Shown one piece after another: positions 53,585-64,000 of a DNA stretch of 64,000 nucleotides (positions are counted from its first letter, which is position 1; each line of letters starts with the position of its first letter). The position numbers were made by a program, and so were the translations under genes. This DNA is from Mugil cephalus (taxonomy: Eukaryota; Chordata; Actinopteri; Mugiliformes; Mugilidae). The stretch spans positions 17,694,197-17,758,196 of the forward strand of contig NC_061774.1 in the NCBI RefSeq assembly GCF_022458985.1. Direction: 5' to 3'. The notes beneath the pieces are model-generated. The model worked only from the letters and a program-made list of their open reading frames with translations, ran no database searches and had not been told where the DNA came from.

Positions 53585-54045
53585 CACATTGTGACTGCCC
53601 TAGGGGAAGAAACTGTATTTGTGGCGGGTGGTTTTGGCATACACTGCTCTGTAAAGCTGGCCTGAGTGGACAAGTCTAAACAGATTGTCTTCAGGATGTG
53701 AGGGTTCTGTGGAGAATTTATTTGCCCACTTCCTGACCCTGGACCAGTACAGGTCCTGGATGGAGGGAAGGTCAGTTCCAGTAATCTTTTCTGCAGTTCT
53801 GTCCCTGTCATGTCTGGTGTCAGATTCCAACCAGACCGTGATGGACGTGGTCAGGACATGCTGGATTATTGCTGTGTAGAAAATGATCAGCAGATCCTGG
53901 GGCAGGTTGAAATTTCTGAGCTGACACAGGAAGTTCAACCTATGTGTGTCTATGCGGGAGGGCCACTTCAGGTCCTGTGAGATTGTAGACCCTATAGGAA
54001 CCTGAATGAATCTATTGTAGGGACTGTTGTGCTGAGGATTATGAG
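53585..54045 (-). mobile_element. 5'-truncated LINE (L2/CR1-type) reverse transcriptase C-terminus
   Basis: A minus-strand frame from 53938 to 53600 reads like the end of fish L2-type LINE ORF2: FNLPQDLLIIFYTAIIQHVL, then the region where the catalytic domain's final thumb helices lie, then SHPEDNLFRLVHSGQLYR and the typical terminal Ser-Phe-Phe-Pro (near 53603). The reading extends upstream to about 54045 in the same style, but the reverse transcriptase YADD core is missing. So only the 3' few hundred bases were inserted or kept, as is usual for LINE copies. Confidence 0.65.
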
Positions 54046-54540
54046 CGGCTAGTGTTATTGCAAATTAAAGCACGGTGTAAAAGCAATTGCACTCAAAAAT
54101 TAAAACATGTTGCTTGTATTAGGGAGACGTACAGTACAAACTCCAGCTTGCAAATTAAATATCACCACTAGATGGCGCCAGAAGTAACCATTACTTGGCA
54201 TGATCAGGCAAACAAGTTTTGTCTATGATTCATCAAGTTTGGGCCTCTTATCGTAACACACCACACTAACATGTATGTTTCTGGCGTGAAAGATAAACAA
54301 CTAACACTGACAGTGTGACGAAAACGCACACGCATACACATTTAAAACATAGTCAACCACAAAACCGACTATGTCAATTAATACATTTAATATTTAGCTA
54401 CATATCCAGTTTATAAGTGAACATCCTGGCAACAACTTCATCTAGATCACCATCTCTAATCAAACACAATTACTCTAATTTGCTCTAAGTGAGCTGACAA
54501 AGCAATACGACGGCGGTGTTTACAGCGGTGGACCACACAT
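54046..54540. other. Spacer before a GC-rich promoter
   Basis: A/T-rich unique sequence, with no exon or repeat recognised. Confidence 0.4.
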
Positions 54541-54902
54541 CCATTGACCTCCCATCTGTAAGAACAGATGCGACCCCCTGTCCTGCACAAACAACTACAC
54601 GCGCGGAGTGAACTACCGACGGGAAGGCGGAGACGCGCTCGCACCGTGCGCTGTTTTCTCCCAGGGCGGCGCGCAGTTGTACCGGAGCCTGCTGCCTGCC
54701 TTTCGAAGAGTGATGCTGTCATAGCCCCCCTGCGCCGCGGACATATAGAGCCTCTTTCCCCTCCCGCACCTCCCCGGATCCCCTCTCTCTCTCTCGCTCT
54801 CCCTGTGTCTCTGGCTCGCCTGGCTGGCTGTCGCGGCAGCAGTGCGGATGTGGAGCCCGCAACGCAGCGCTCTTCACCCGACGGCAAGCACCGGAGAAGA
54901 AG
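54541..54902 (+). promoter_or_regulatory. CpG-island-like promoter/5' UTR
   Basis: The most CpG-rich stretch of the window, with GCGCGGAG, GGCGGCGCGC and CGCGG and a CT-rich tract at 54781-54811. It stands just upstream of the exon at 54903-54981. A 112-codon frame runs through it and stops at 54904-54906 overlapping the ATG of that exon; it is probably only a by-product of high GC content. Confidence 0.55.
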
Positions 54903-54981
54903 ATGAAATGTTTTTCCCGTTATCTGCCGTACCTCTTCCGCCCTCCGAGCACCATCCTGTCCTCCACTTGCCACACCGAAG
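54903..54981 (+). CDS. Probable first coding exon of a gene extending past the window (candidate neurl1b)
   Basis: An ATG at 54903 after a CpG-rich 5' region opens 26 codons, MKCFSRYLPYLFRPPSTILS then STCHTE, ending at a good donor, GAAG|GTAGGG, at 54981 (phase 1). The peptide is rich in aromatics and cysteine, and I cannot name its family with confidence. In the human order the next genes after RPL26L1 are ERGIC1, DUSP1 and NEURL1B; it does not look like the starts of ERGIC1 or DUSP1, so neurl1b with an alternative N-terminus is only a positional guess. No second exon is recognisable in the 9 kb that follow, so intron 1 would be long. Confidence 0.45.
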
Positions 54982-57750
54982 GTAGGGTGGGACGCCGACG
55001 GTGGGGTGGGGGGGCTTTCACGGTGCTGTGAGTTGCTTACTTTGAGCGTGTGACATAAATGTTAAGGCTAACACTCGAACAGCACAGGATACATGTGCAG
55101 AAGTTAGACGGTCCAGTCGCAGGGTTAGCCTGCACACGCAGCCCACTGCAGATTTGCCACAGTGCATGAAGTTGTTGGAGCCATTCTTAAACCTTGGTAT
55201 GAACGAGAGGAAATGATTTCTGACCGGGAGGATTTGTGTGAGATATTGTGTCCAGCGGTTGTAAAGAGACAGCACTCATAGTCTCGCTCAGTTCGCCTCC
55301 TTTAAAGCTGTCAACACACAGGCCTTCATCAAGCAAAGAAAGAAAGTCAGTTTGTGGAGTTGCATGACAAGTACCCTCCTCACGCCTGATTCATTCGATC
55401 AGTTCACACGTTGCTTTAGATGCCCTTAGACAACACCTGGCTTAATTCACTGTTTCCCTCCAGTGTGCGGTCTCCTTAGAATGCCAAACAACTCTCCCAT
55501 ATAGAGAAATCCACTATTTTCCTGGAGTTAATAACACTGAATTGGCCGTCCATGACAGCACTAAATGCCTTCATATATAGGCTGGTCAATTCATCCTGGC
55601 GATTGTGCTGTCAGAGGCAGTCCAGCGGGGTTAGAGTGTTTGTATAACCAGCCATTTACTAGGTCATAATGTGGAGACTGAGGCATTGCATTATTTAGCT
55701 TTGCATGGTTGCCCTCCTTCCTGTGCGCGCTCTGCCCTCAACTCTCTGGCATAGGAAGGAAGATAGTGTGGTACAGTGTACAGTGGTGGCCATAGCCAGG
55801 GCCATTCACAGGCTGCAGAGTTGATGACCTATATAGTGTATCTACAGATTTATAAAGAAAGAGGAAGAGAGACAATCTGTTTCGGTCTAATAGACAGGAT
55901 GTGCAGCAAAACAATATGTAAAAGGAATTTTCTTCATGGAAGAGTATGAAAGCAATACAGAAAGCGACAGCTCTTTAATTTGGAGTTCAACATTCATTAA
56001 AGGAACTTGTACATGCCAGATATGACAAATTGCTGTATCTCCATAGTGTAATCATCATAAAGCAGCAACTACACCAACATCCAAATCAAAACATAATTAA
56101 AGTTCCTGTTCGTTAAGAGGCAAGTCTTCTTTTCCCCCTATGTTTTCATATTCCGACTCTCAATCTCTATGCCCGAGATAAGGGAGTGGTATAGTAGAGG
56201 AAGTGATGGATTACTAAACATGGAGCTCAGCCACAGTAATTTGATACACGATCCTGTGTTGCTCTCCGAAGCACTTGTATGCAGGAAGCAAGACCGAAAG
56301 ATGTGGACTTTCACGTGCCGGAGGTCAACAGAGTGTGATGACACAGCAGATGACCTTGGAAATGTTTTGTGGAAAAAAACACAGGTCATTTCCTCTGCGC
56401 ACTATCTGCGGAGTGCACTGTGTGTGTTTCACTAAAGTCAGAAAAGGATGTTTTTCTGCGCTAATCCCTGCACACATGCACGTTAGAGTTGGCTGGAAGC
56501 ATGTGTTTTCACATCCTGTCACGACCTTGTCACCGGGTTTTGCCCTTCCGTTAGATCTGCTGGTCTCGAGGAGGATACTGTTAGGCCTCCTTCATGGCTG
56601 CTCCAGCTGAGCAGAGTTCACCCCAGGGAAGATGAGTGTGCAGTTACCATGTAAGCGGAAAATACATTATATAAGCCTTGTACTGGACCATAGCGTGTGT
56701 GTGTGTGTGTTTGTTTATCTGGGCCATTGTGCAGAATCATGTGCCAGCATCTCTTGGATTCACCTGGGTCCAGTCTCTGAAGGATACACAGCCAGCGTTT
56801 ATGCGTCTGTGCCCCCTGGGTTAAGTTTCTTTGTGGCTTTTATCTATTTACCGTCCCCTGGTGTTGTTTTTTTCTCCCAGTTCGCATCACGTCTGTCAGT
56901 TCTCGTGTGATGGATTAAGTCTTAAAGGTTTCTGATGGGTGTGTGTATGTGGGTCTCCCCCCCGCCGCTGTTTTGTGTTTGAGTCAGGGAAAAAAAACTT
57001 AAATGTGCGTCTCCAACTGACACCTCACTACGTCTCACGGTGCCATCAATCAACAGAGCTGGTCCTGCATCAGCTTCCTTCTTTTTATGTATGAATGATA
57101 CATCATTTGTTGGAGTATGACAGAAAAAAAATCACAATAGAAGTGGAGTTTTCTGATTTGGGCTGTGACAATTTTTTTTTGTGATTAATGACTATAGTTG
57201 ACACTTGTCTTGTGTTATATATGTTCTATGTATACAAAGAGCAGTGAGTTTCTCATATCAGTGCCACTGGATGAATTCTGTCTTCTCCTTGCCAGAGCAT
57301 GGCACCGAGTTGAACCTATGGGGACAGGGCATGCTCCTGTGTATTTGCACCGTTATCATACATCTTACTGCGTTGCCGTTACACTCATAGATACCTAGTT
57401 CACGTGCCACACAATCGCCCTGACCCGTCCTTGCATGCCGCAGAGGACAAACACCCCACATACACTACTCACATAATTCCCACGTGACCATTCTGTTTCT
57501 GTTTCTGTTTGGTCAGCTTTTCAAAAAGGAGGTTGTCTTTAAAAAGACTACACCCGCTATTAAAATCACACTCCTATCTTACATACTCCATCTTACAACT
57601 CATATGGTCTTTTATATTCCACACCTGAAGTTTGTAACACCTAGGCTTTTGTTGTTGTTGCCTCGATGTGATCAAATTTAGTAGCTTTAAAGCCAGAATG
57701 TATGCGCTGATAGTACAGTTGTATTCTTACAATTATGGTGATATTTATGG
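54982..57750. other. Intronic or intergenic sequence right of the CpG island
   Basis: No exon recognised. Content is unique sequence with a (GT)n run near 56696-56710 and a C-rich patch near 56958-56966. If the exon at 54903 is real, this is its first intron. Confidence 0.4.
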
Positions 57751-57756
57751 TGGTAT

Positions 57757-58130
57757 TGTATCGTATCGTATCGTATCGCATCGTATCGCATCGTATCGTA
57801 GCTGTGATGGTACTGAACATAATAAACAGATTCAATACTGATATGACAGGTGGCTTTACTTGTCAGATAAGAGTTGAGAAGGATACATTGCATGCATTTC
57901 ATTGGACTGTACTGTATCATAACACATCATATTGTATCGTATCATATCGTAGCCATGATGGTACTGACCATCAATACGGATTCAATACTGATATGATAGG
58001 TGACTTTACTTGTGATCGATAAGGATACATTGCATGCATTGTATCAGATTGTATCCTATCATATCATATCGCATCATATCGTATTGCATCGCATTTGTAA
58101 TGATAACCATAAACTGATTAAATATCAACA
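57757..58130. repeat. Composite tandem repeat: TATCG pentamers nested in about 150-bp units
   Basis: Three clusters of TATCG/TATCA pentamers (about 57757-57800, 57917-57952 and 58041-58095) alternate with near-copies of a longer unit. The anchor GATGGTACTGA appears at 57806 and again at 57957, a period of 151 bp. Both are followed by GATTCAATACTGATATGA and by GGATACATTGCATGCATT. A degraded third copy starts near 58096. The arrangement indicates duplication of a unit that already contained the pentamers. Confidence 0.85.
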
Positions 58131-60412
58131 CTGGTCAAATCCACATTAAATAGGGGCTTTGTGTTGTCATGAAAATGGAAAATAGTTTCTGCACAATGGT
58201 TAGTGTTAAAGTATATCACTTGTGACCGTATGTGCATGTCATCATACTGTTGCAGTAGAGTGTATACCTTCCAGAGGTTAACAGAGGGAGTTATATGCTG
58301 CGATATGCAGTGCTCTGGGAAGATATTCCTAAATGTAACAAATGGGGGAGAAATGCAAACAAAATGTCAAGTTTAGCATAATAGAGGGTAAGTGGGGTGT
58401 AAGCTTAGAAATGTTTATGTTTGAACATTATCTTGGCTCATTGCACGTTCTCCCCTTCATTTAGCAATGATGCAAGAGAAACAAGAAAGTGTTCATACTG
58501 AGGAAGCACACACTTATGGGCTCCACACAACAGTCACTTCATGCTGAATTAATTGAAGGGGAAGAAATGAGTGTCTGCCAGGAAGACAGTCAACATAGAA
58601 ATCAATCGGACGATTTGGGAAAAGTTCAGCAGCAACATATTTGAAAGTACAAGTCACATTTGGATAGAGGGCAAAGACTCGTCTTGTTATTCCCGCTGAG
58701 GTGGATCTCGGGAGCCAGTTGTGAACTGAAATGAACATGACGTTCGCTCGCACAGTCAGATGAAAACACAATAACATATCAGTGTCTTTCTCACACAGCA
58801 CCCACCCTCAGTCTCAATTTACCACAAACACTTCCTGCTAGGTTTCCACAGTAAGCGTACATGAAAACACGGACAGAAGTGGGCAGCTACAGTATCACTG
58901 AGACTCCCTTCACTCTTCCAGCCTCACAGTATCATCATTATACCCCAGTATCATCATTACATTACAGCAAACACAGTGACGCAAGTCTTTTTGTCCTCTT
59001 TCTTTATTGCAGTTTCATGAAATTTACAATGAATGTTTTACCTCTTGCCTCTGACTCAAGCCTTTTTAAAACCCCTCGGTGAAACAGCATCGACTCGGCC
59101 CATGTTGGGAGCTGTGTAGCCAGACAAAGGGGCTCCTTATGAAGCTGGACGGCTGGGCCTCTGCTCTGACAAGCTGCAGTAGAGACACAGCTACTATTGG
59201 GATTGGGGTATATATAGAACCACAGGACGGGCTTCCTCTTCCTCTAGGTCTCCCTCAATGCCATCTGTCTGTGTAGTTTTTTAAAAGGTCCTGATGGGAT
59301 GAGAGAGACAGCTTACAGACCGTGCTGCAATAAAAATCAATGCAGTTATTCCTGATGTATGGCAAAGTTCATTCATCTATTTCTTCTTTTAGATACTGAT
59401 AATCTAAAGTGACTGACAGTGCATTATTTCAGTGTAATATATGGGCTACTAGAGGAATAGAGGAAATGTCATTTTCAAGTGTATAATTAAACTGCTTTCA
59501 ATATTGCTTTTTACTGTGTATTACAGACAACCTGATAAACATCAGATGTGCCCAGGCTAAGAAGTAACAAGTGTGAAGCATACCCTGGTGGCGACACACT
59601 CGGATGACAGGCTTTCCTTGTTTGCATTTGAGCCTTTTGAAGTTGTGTAAAGTTAGACTAGAAGACTATCTCGGATGAAACTTTAATGAGATTGTGCAGC
59701 AGCCGAGGAGAGTGTAAGCAATTTATCAGAAGAACAATTGGTACAGGAGGTAAGACAAATGCAAATACTCATATTTGAAAAGAAAAAGGCTTGTGCATTG
59801 CATAAAATTGTTATTAACATAGATGGGGATGCTTACAGTATATGCTGTGCAGTTAGGGAACATGGAAAAATTGTCTCAGACAATTAATCTGAGCGGCATT
59901 TAATGAAACATGCTGCAATTAAGAGTGTATAAAATGAAGCAAATGGTGACAGAGGAAGTGGATGTTGGTAAGGAGACAGAGCGAAATGATAAACACAGTT
60001 TCCTCTTTTGGTAAATGTGGTATTTCTCTTTTCGTTGTTAAAATAGCTGCAATAATCAGCCTCGCCAACACAGTGTTTTTTTTTTACTTACAGCAAAGAC
60101 TTCAGTGAAAACTGTCTAGCTCCAGAGCAAATGGCAAATTAATTTAGAGACTAAATGGAGAATGTAGAGGAGGTTTTTAGCACCAAAGTGGAAAAATATT
60201 TTCTTTAGGATGGAGGAAAAAACCCAAACTTGTTCTTAATTCTTCAACTCTTTTGTATTAGGCGACTTACAGGTTTAAAGGTAGTTCATCCAATCATTTG
60301 CAAACTTGTATTTATTGAAATTCTTTTCAATAAAATGTTCTTTTCAATGTGTTTCCAAAGACCACCTCTTCAAGGTTTCTGTTCCACAAGCTCATCTGGC
60401 ACATCAGGCTAC
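58131..60412. other. Intronic or intergenic sequence, nothing coding recognised
   Basis: Unique sequence with frames below 100 codons and no domain. A GTATCATCATTA-type short repetition lies near 58928-58960. No RNA gene or clear mobile element is seen. Confidence 0.4.
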
Positions 60413-60647
60413 TTTAAAGGTCTCATGGGTAGGATTCAGTGGCATCTAGTGGTGAAGTTGGAGATTACAACAACCAAAATGGCAATGCTTGTAGGAGAAG
60501 TTATGGCTACTCAAACGTAACGGCTCAACTTGGCAGACTTCTTACGTAGTTATATGAGGCTTATCTGAAGCTACCAGAAATACAATTACAGTTATTAAAA
60601 CACAACTGTGAATACTGGTCACAGTTGTCTCACACTGGTCCTTTAAA
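60413..60647. mobile_element. Short inverted-repeat element (TTTAAAGG ends)
   Basis: 235 bp beginning TTTAAAGGTCTCATGGGTAGG and ending CACACTGGTCCTTTAAA; the ends are inverted copies (TTTAAAGGNC...). The inner block GATTCAGTGGCATCTAGTGG is characteristic of a non-autonomous element I have seen in many teleosts. It encodes nothing. Confidence 0.65.
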
Positions 60648-62144
60648 TAACACAGGGCTGGAAAAAAGAAAATTAAATCAACACACCTGGTAAATGGAAC
60701 AGAACGGATAATGATGACAATCACTGCCACTGAGCATATGTCTATAAATGGAGGAAAGTAAAACTGAGAAAGAGAAGTGTGCCATCAAGAAGTACTCACA
60801 CAAAACTTTCGAGTTTAAAATACAATGAGTAAGACTTCCCTCCAGAAAGCGAGAACAGTAGTCGTATGCTGTAAATTGAAATTCATGACTTTAGTTTTCT
60901 GATCTTTTCAAGCTCCCCTCTCCAAGCGCTATGCACACATAATAGTAATTACATACATATTATGTACCGAACCAAAAGGCCCCAGGAAAACAAGTGGGAA
61001 TGAAAAATACTGTCATCTGCTCTCAGGATAGTGGAGAAAGAATTTTATGGCGTGAGACTGTGCCTGGTGTTTATCTCAGCTCTCTGTAGAAACCCAAACC
61101 CAGCCATACCCGCGGGAGTAATGGCTCTGATCCAATTAGATCTTGGTTTAGGTTCCCCTTTATAGTTTCCCCAGTATAGTTTTTCATTGTCCTGCTGAAA
61201 ATAGCCTCTGATTGTTGCAGAGTCATCACGGCCCTGTTTGTACAGAATATAAGGTCGATACGAAGCAGGGATGAGAACCAAAACATAGTCTAGAGCCGAT
61301 GGAAAGAGAGAAAGCTGTTTGTAAGACATTTATTGTGTCCTTGAGTATAGGGTGTATGTTTGTATGCGTGAAAGAGAAAAGCTGCACTACGTCACCCCCC
61401 CCCCCCCCCCCCCCCCGCATGTCATACTCCAGTGAAGGCTTTTACTGTTCTATCTGAATGGTGTTGTACACACAAGACGTGGCACTGGTTAAATAATGTA
61501 GCTTAATGCTACTGTATGAGGCAGCACACAGCACCAGTACATGAAGTACTAGTCTGTCTCCCTGCTGCTGCTTTTCACATGCTCCCACAACTCCCCCCCG
61601 AACACACACGCGCTCGCAAAGTACAAAAACACACCACCGTCTGAATGGATGGACGGTACATGATGTCACACGGTGACTCATCAATCAGCAAACCAGTTCT
61701 GTTCAGTCTGTTTCTGTCGGCTTCGTCGTTCACCTCTGATATTTGCGACAAAAAACTGCACAGCTGCACATTTGAACTGACAGCAGGACACACCTTATTT
61801 ATAGCTGTTATTGTTGTGCAGAAAAGGAAGTTCTGAGTTCCCCCTGAGTGAACCTTATTAGTCATCAGCCTGTTTAAGCTTCTAAAGTACTTGTAAGATT
61901 CAGGAAATCACCAAGTGCGTACCTCGGTGGCTGTTCTTCAAACTGCGTATGTCTACAATCTACCTACAATACACCTATGTGACTCAGTAGTGATACAACC
62001 ATAAGATCCTGTTTGATTTCAGAATTTAGGTTGCATATTTACCTCCATATTTACTCAGATGATTTGCATTTTAGTCACATTAAGTTGTCTCGAATGAGTT
62101 AGGAATAATTCAAATTTCACTGCCCACTTATTTTTATAACCAAA
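60648..62144. other. Intronic or intergenic sequence with a long C run
   Basis: No exon recognised. An uninterrupted run of 22 C stands at 61395-61416, listed separately. The rest is unique sequence. Confidence 0.4.
61395..61416. repeat. Poly(C) run of 22
   Basis: Twenty-two consecutive C, long for a homopolymer of this base and prone to length errors in sequencing. A second, shorter C run at 62443-62457 lies within the Tc1 relic. Confidence 0.9.
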
Positions 62145-62586
62145 TACTCTGAGCAGCCACAACATTAAAACCACCGATAGGAGAAGTAGATAACATTCTT
62201 GTTACAATTTAGTGTTCTGCTGGTAAACGTTTGGACTTGGCGTTCATGTAGATTCCCCCAGATGTAGAAGATGTCACTTTGACATGTATCACTTAGATCA
62301 GACCAGGCACACCCACCCCATAGCAGTGACACCCCTTAACGACAGCAAAAAACATCAAAAATAGCGCAAGGTGTTGACCCGGCCTCCAAATTCACTAGAT
62401 CCCAAACTTATCAAGTATCTGTGGGATTATCCACCTCAGAGACCCCCCCCCCCCCCCTCCCCAAAACCCACAGGACCCAAAGGCCCTCCACTTACAACAT
62501 CCTGTTGCCAGACACCACAGGACACCCTCAAAAGGCCCATGTCCATTCTCTGGAAGGTGGTCATAATGTTATGCTGGATAGGTGTA
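62145..62586 (+). mobile_element. Internally deleted Tc1-type transposon copy
   Basis: The left end TACTCTGAGCAGCCACAACA (62145) and the right end GGTCATAATGTTATGCTGGA to GTGTA (62586) are the outer sequences of the same group as the 12465-13465 element. Inside, GTGTTGACCCGGCCTCCAAA and GTTGCCAGACACCACAG match the C-terminal part of the transposase gene, and GATGTCACTTTGACATGTA matches its middle. Between them most of the 1.2-1.6 kb element is missing, leaving 442 bp and no usable frame. Confidence 0.75.
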
Positions 62587-64000
62587 ACTGCAAATGCAAC
62601 CCATTGGTGAATATAATCACCACTGTATAGTATATGTAAATGATTTGTCATCTATGTGATGTGCCGACATTTGGCTTTGTTTGACTATTTTTATTTTAAA
62701 GTTTTGTCATGATGTTTTTATTGTACAGTTTTATAGCTACTGTAACTTCACTGCATTTTATGGCCGAAGGATTTATTTAATTGTTTTATAGATTTGAATG
62801 AGTCTATACCAGAACTGTAAAATAAATGTAGAAGAAGTTACATCATAGTTTGAATTCAGGTTCTAGCACAATAAATAATAAATCCATTTAGGGTTTTGCT
62901 GAATAATTTTAATGGCGTTATTGCCAGATTAGTTAATATAATATTTTACATAAACTGTGAAAAGTGCAAACTGGAGCCTGACAGGGAACATCTAGGTAAT
63001 GTGAATACATTACCTGAATTCAATTTGAATGAATGCTTCTTGCCACTAATCTGTTTTGGCAAAGTGCCTTCTTAACCATCTGTGTCTCGGTGGAGTTTAA
63101 CCAGATTTTAAATCCCACCATGACACCAGTACCATACACTGGGATTATGTGGACGTGACTCAGTGACAGTCTCTGGGATAAGTGTCTCCCTCGAGACACG
63201 CAATGTGTCAAAGTGATTTGAGTTCGAGGACGAGGTAAAAGAAGCCACACCTAAACAAAAATAAGATGTTGTTTTGACATCGTCCATCGCCATCCAATCG
63301 ACTCGTGTAAGAATTACATCTGCCTCAACATTTCTATATTAAGAATTGCAAAAAAAATGTAGAAAGAACATTTGTGATCTCAAACTCTCAATTTTTACTT
63401 AAAATATGGGAGATTCTGCACTCATTAAAGCAAATAAGACGCAGACGTGGTTAGCCATTTGATTCCGTTTTTAACCTTTGAATGAATTTACCTCTTGTCC
63501 TAAGAAGCAGCTGGAGTCTGACTTTAAAACGTGACACTGGGCAGACTTTTGTCCCCATTCTGTTAAAATGAGCTTTGCTCACTTTGTTCTTAACCTCGAC
63601 TCAGAGTGATTAGTTCACATTGATCTGACCAAATGGCTCTGTGACCCACCAACCATAAAATGTGTTTAGAGGCCTGGTGTGTGACAAAGTACAACGCAGA
63701 GCCTAAATTAGGTTTCCCACCAGCAGCCAATTTTACGCTTGGAAATTACTTACAGTAAATAATTTCTGAGGGCCAAGGACCGACACACCCAGACTGGTCT
63801 ATTCTGGGAGATATTTTTCTTTGTTCTATAATTAACCCTACACTTTGTGTCGTACCGGTCAAAGTGACATTGTGCTAAGTCGTGTTCGTAGTCCCTTCTT
63901 TGGCAACGCAGTTCTAGGGAATAAAGCAGCTCAGGGGAGCAGCGGCATACGGCTGACTCCGGTGGCTGCAGACAGTGGGGTGTATTTCACCGAGCCCATC
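62587..64000. other. Sequence to the right edge, nothing recognised
   Basis: A/T-rich at 62.6-62.95 kb, then unique sequence. No exon, RNA gene or repeat identified. Confidence 0.4.

Noticed and set aside
54568..54906. 112-codon Arg/Pro-rich frame overlapping the ATG at 54903 by four bases
   Set aside because: Lies wholly in CpG-rich sequence where stops are rare, and its product is low-complexity. An overlapping upstream ORF is possible but not supported.

Overview
This 64 kb window is vertebrate nuclear DNA, almost certainly from a ray-finned (teleost) fish. Evidence: intron-containing genes with GT-AG junctions, four recognisable conserved vertebrate proteins in the gene order known around human NKX2-5 on 5q35, small introns, and many fossils of fish-type DNA transposons (Tc1/mariner, hAT-like) plus a LINE 3' end. 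No bacterial operon, CRISPR array, phage or plasmid feature is present. All family assignments are from my own reading and memory; no search was run.

Layout. 1-37.9 kb: a gene-poor interval with no exon I could support. It holds microsatellites, a 5.0-6.0 kb Tc1 relic, a nested pair of repeats at 8.55-9.35 kb, a second Tc1 relic at 12.5-13.5 kb, several non-autonomous DNA transposons (24.6, 31.2 and 31.8 kb), transposase and LINE scraps at 34.5 and 35.2 kb, and complex unique sequence that could include cis-regulatory elements of the next gene. 37.97-39.44 kb: nkx2.5 (+ strand, two coding exons), the cardiac NK2 homeobox factor. 42.35-46.01 kb: bnip1/SEC20 (- strand, six coding exons), with a Tc1 relic in intron 1. 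46.88-48.16 kb: atp6v0e1 (- strand, three coding exons plus an intron in the 3' UTR). 49.92-53.20 kb: rpl26 (- strand, 5'-TOP non-coding exon plus three coding exons). 53.6-54.05 kb: LINE 3' fragment. 54.5-55.0 kb: GC-rich CpG-island-like segment with a probable first coding exon of a + strand gene whose remainder lies beyond the right edge. 55-64 kb: probably intron 1 of that gene, with a composite TATCG pentamer/151-bp tandem repeat, a hairpin-ended short element and a deleted Tc1 copy.

The four firm genes are not a pathway. They are a conserved neighbourhood: a cardiac transcription factor, an ER SNARE for Golgi-to-ER traffic, a V-ATPase membrane subunit and a ribosomal protein. Relative order and orientation match the human block, but CREBRF, which in human lies between BNIP1 and ATP6V0E1, is absent here. 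I found no convincing undescribed system. The observations most worth checking are the GATA/CAGAC (SMAD-like) site pairs upstream of nkx2.5, the missing crebrf, the altered BH3-like core of bnip1, the unidentified first exon at 54.9 kb, and the nested and composite repeats.
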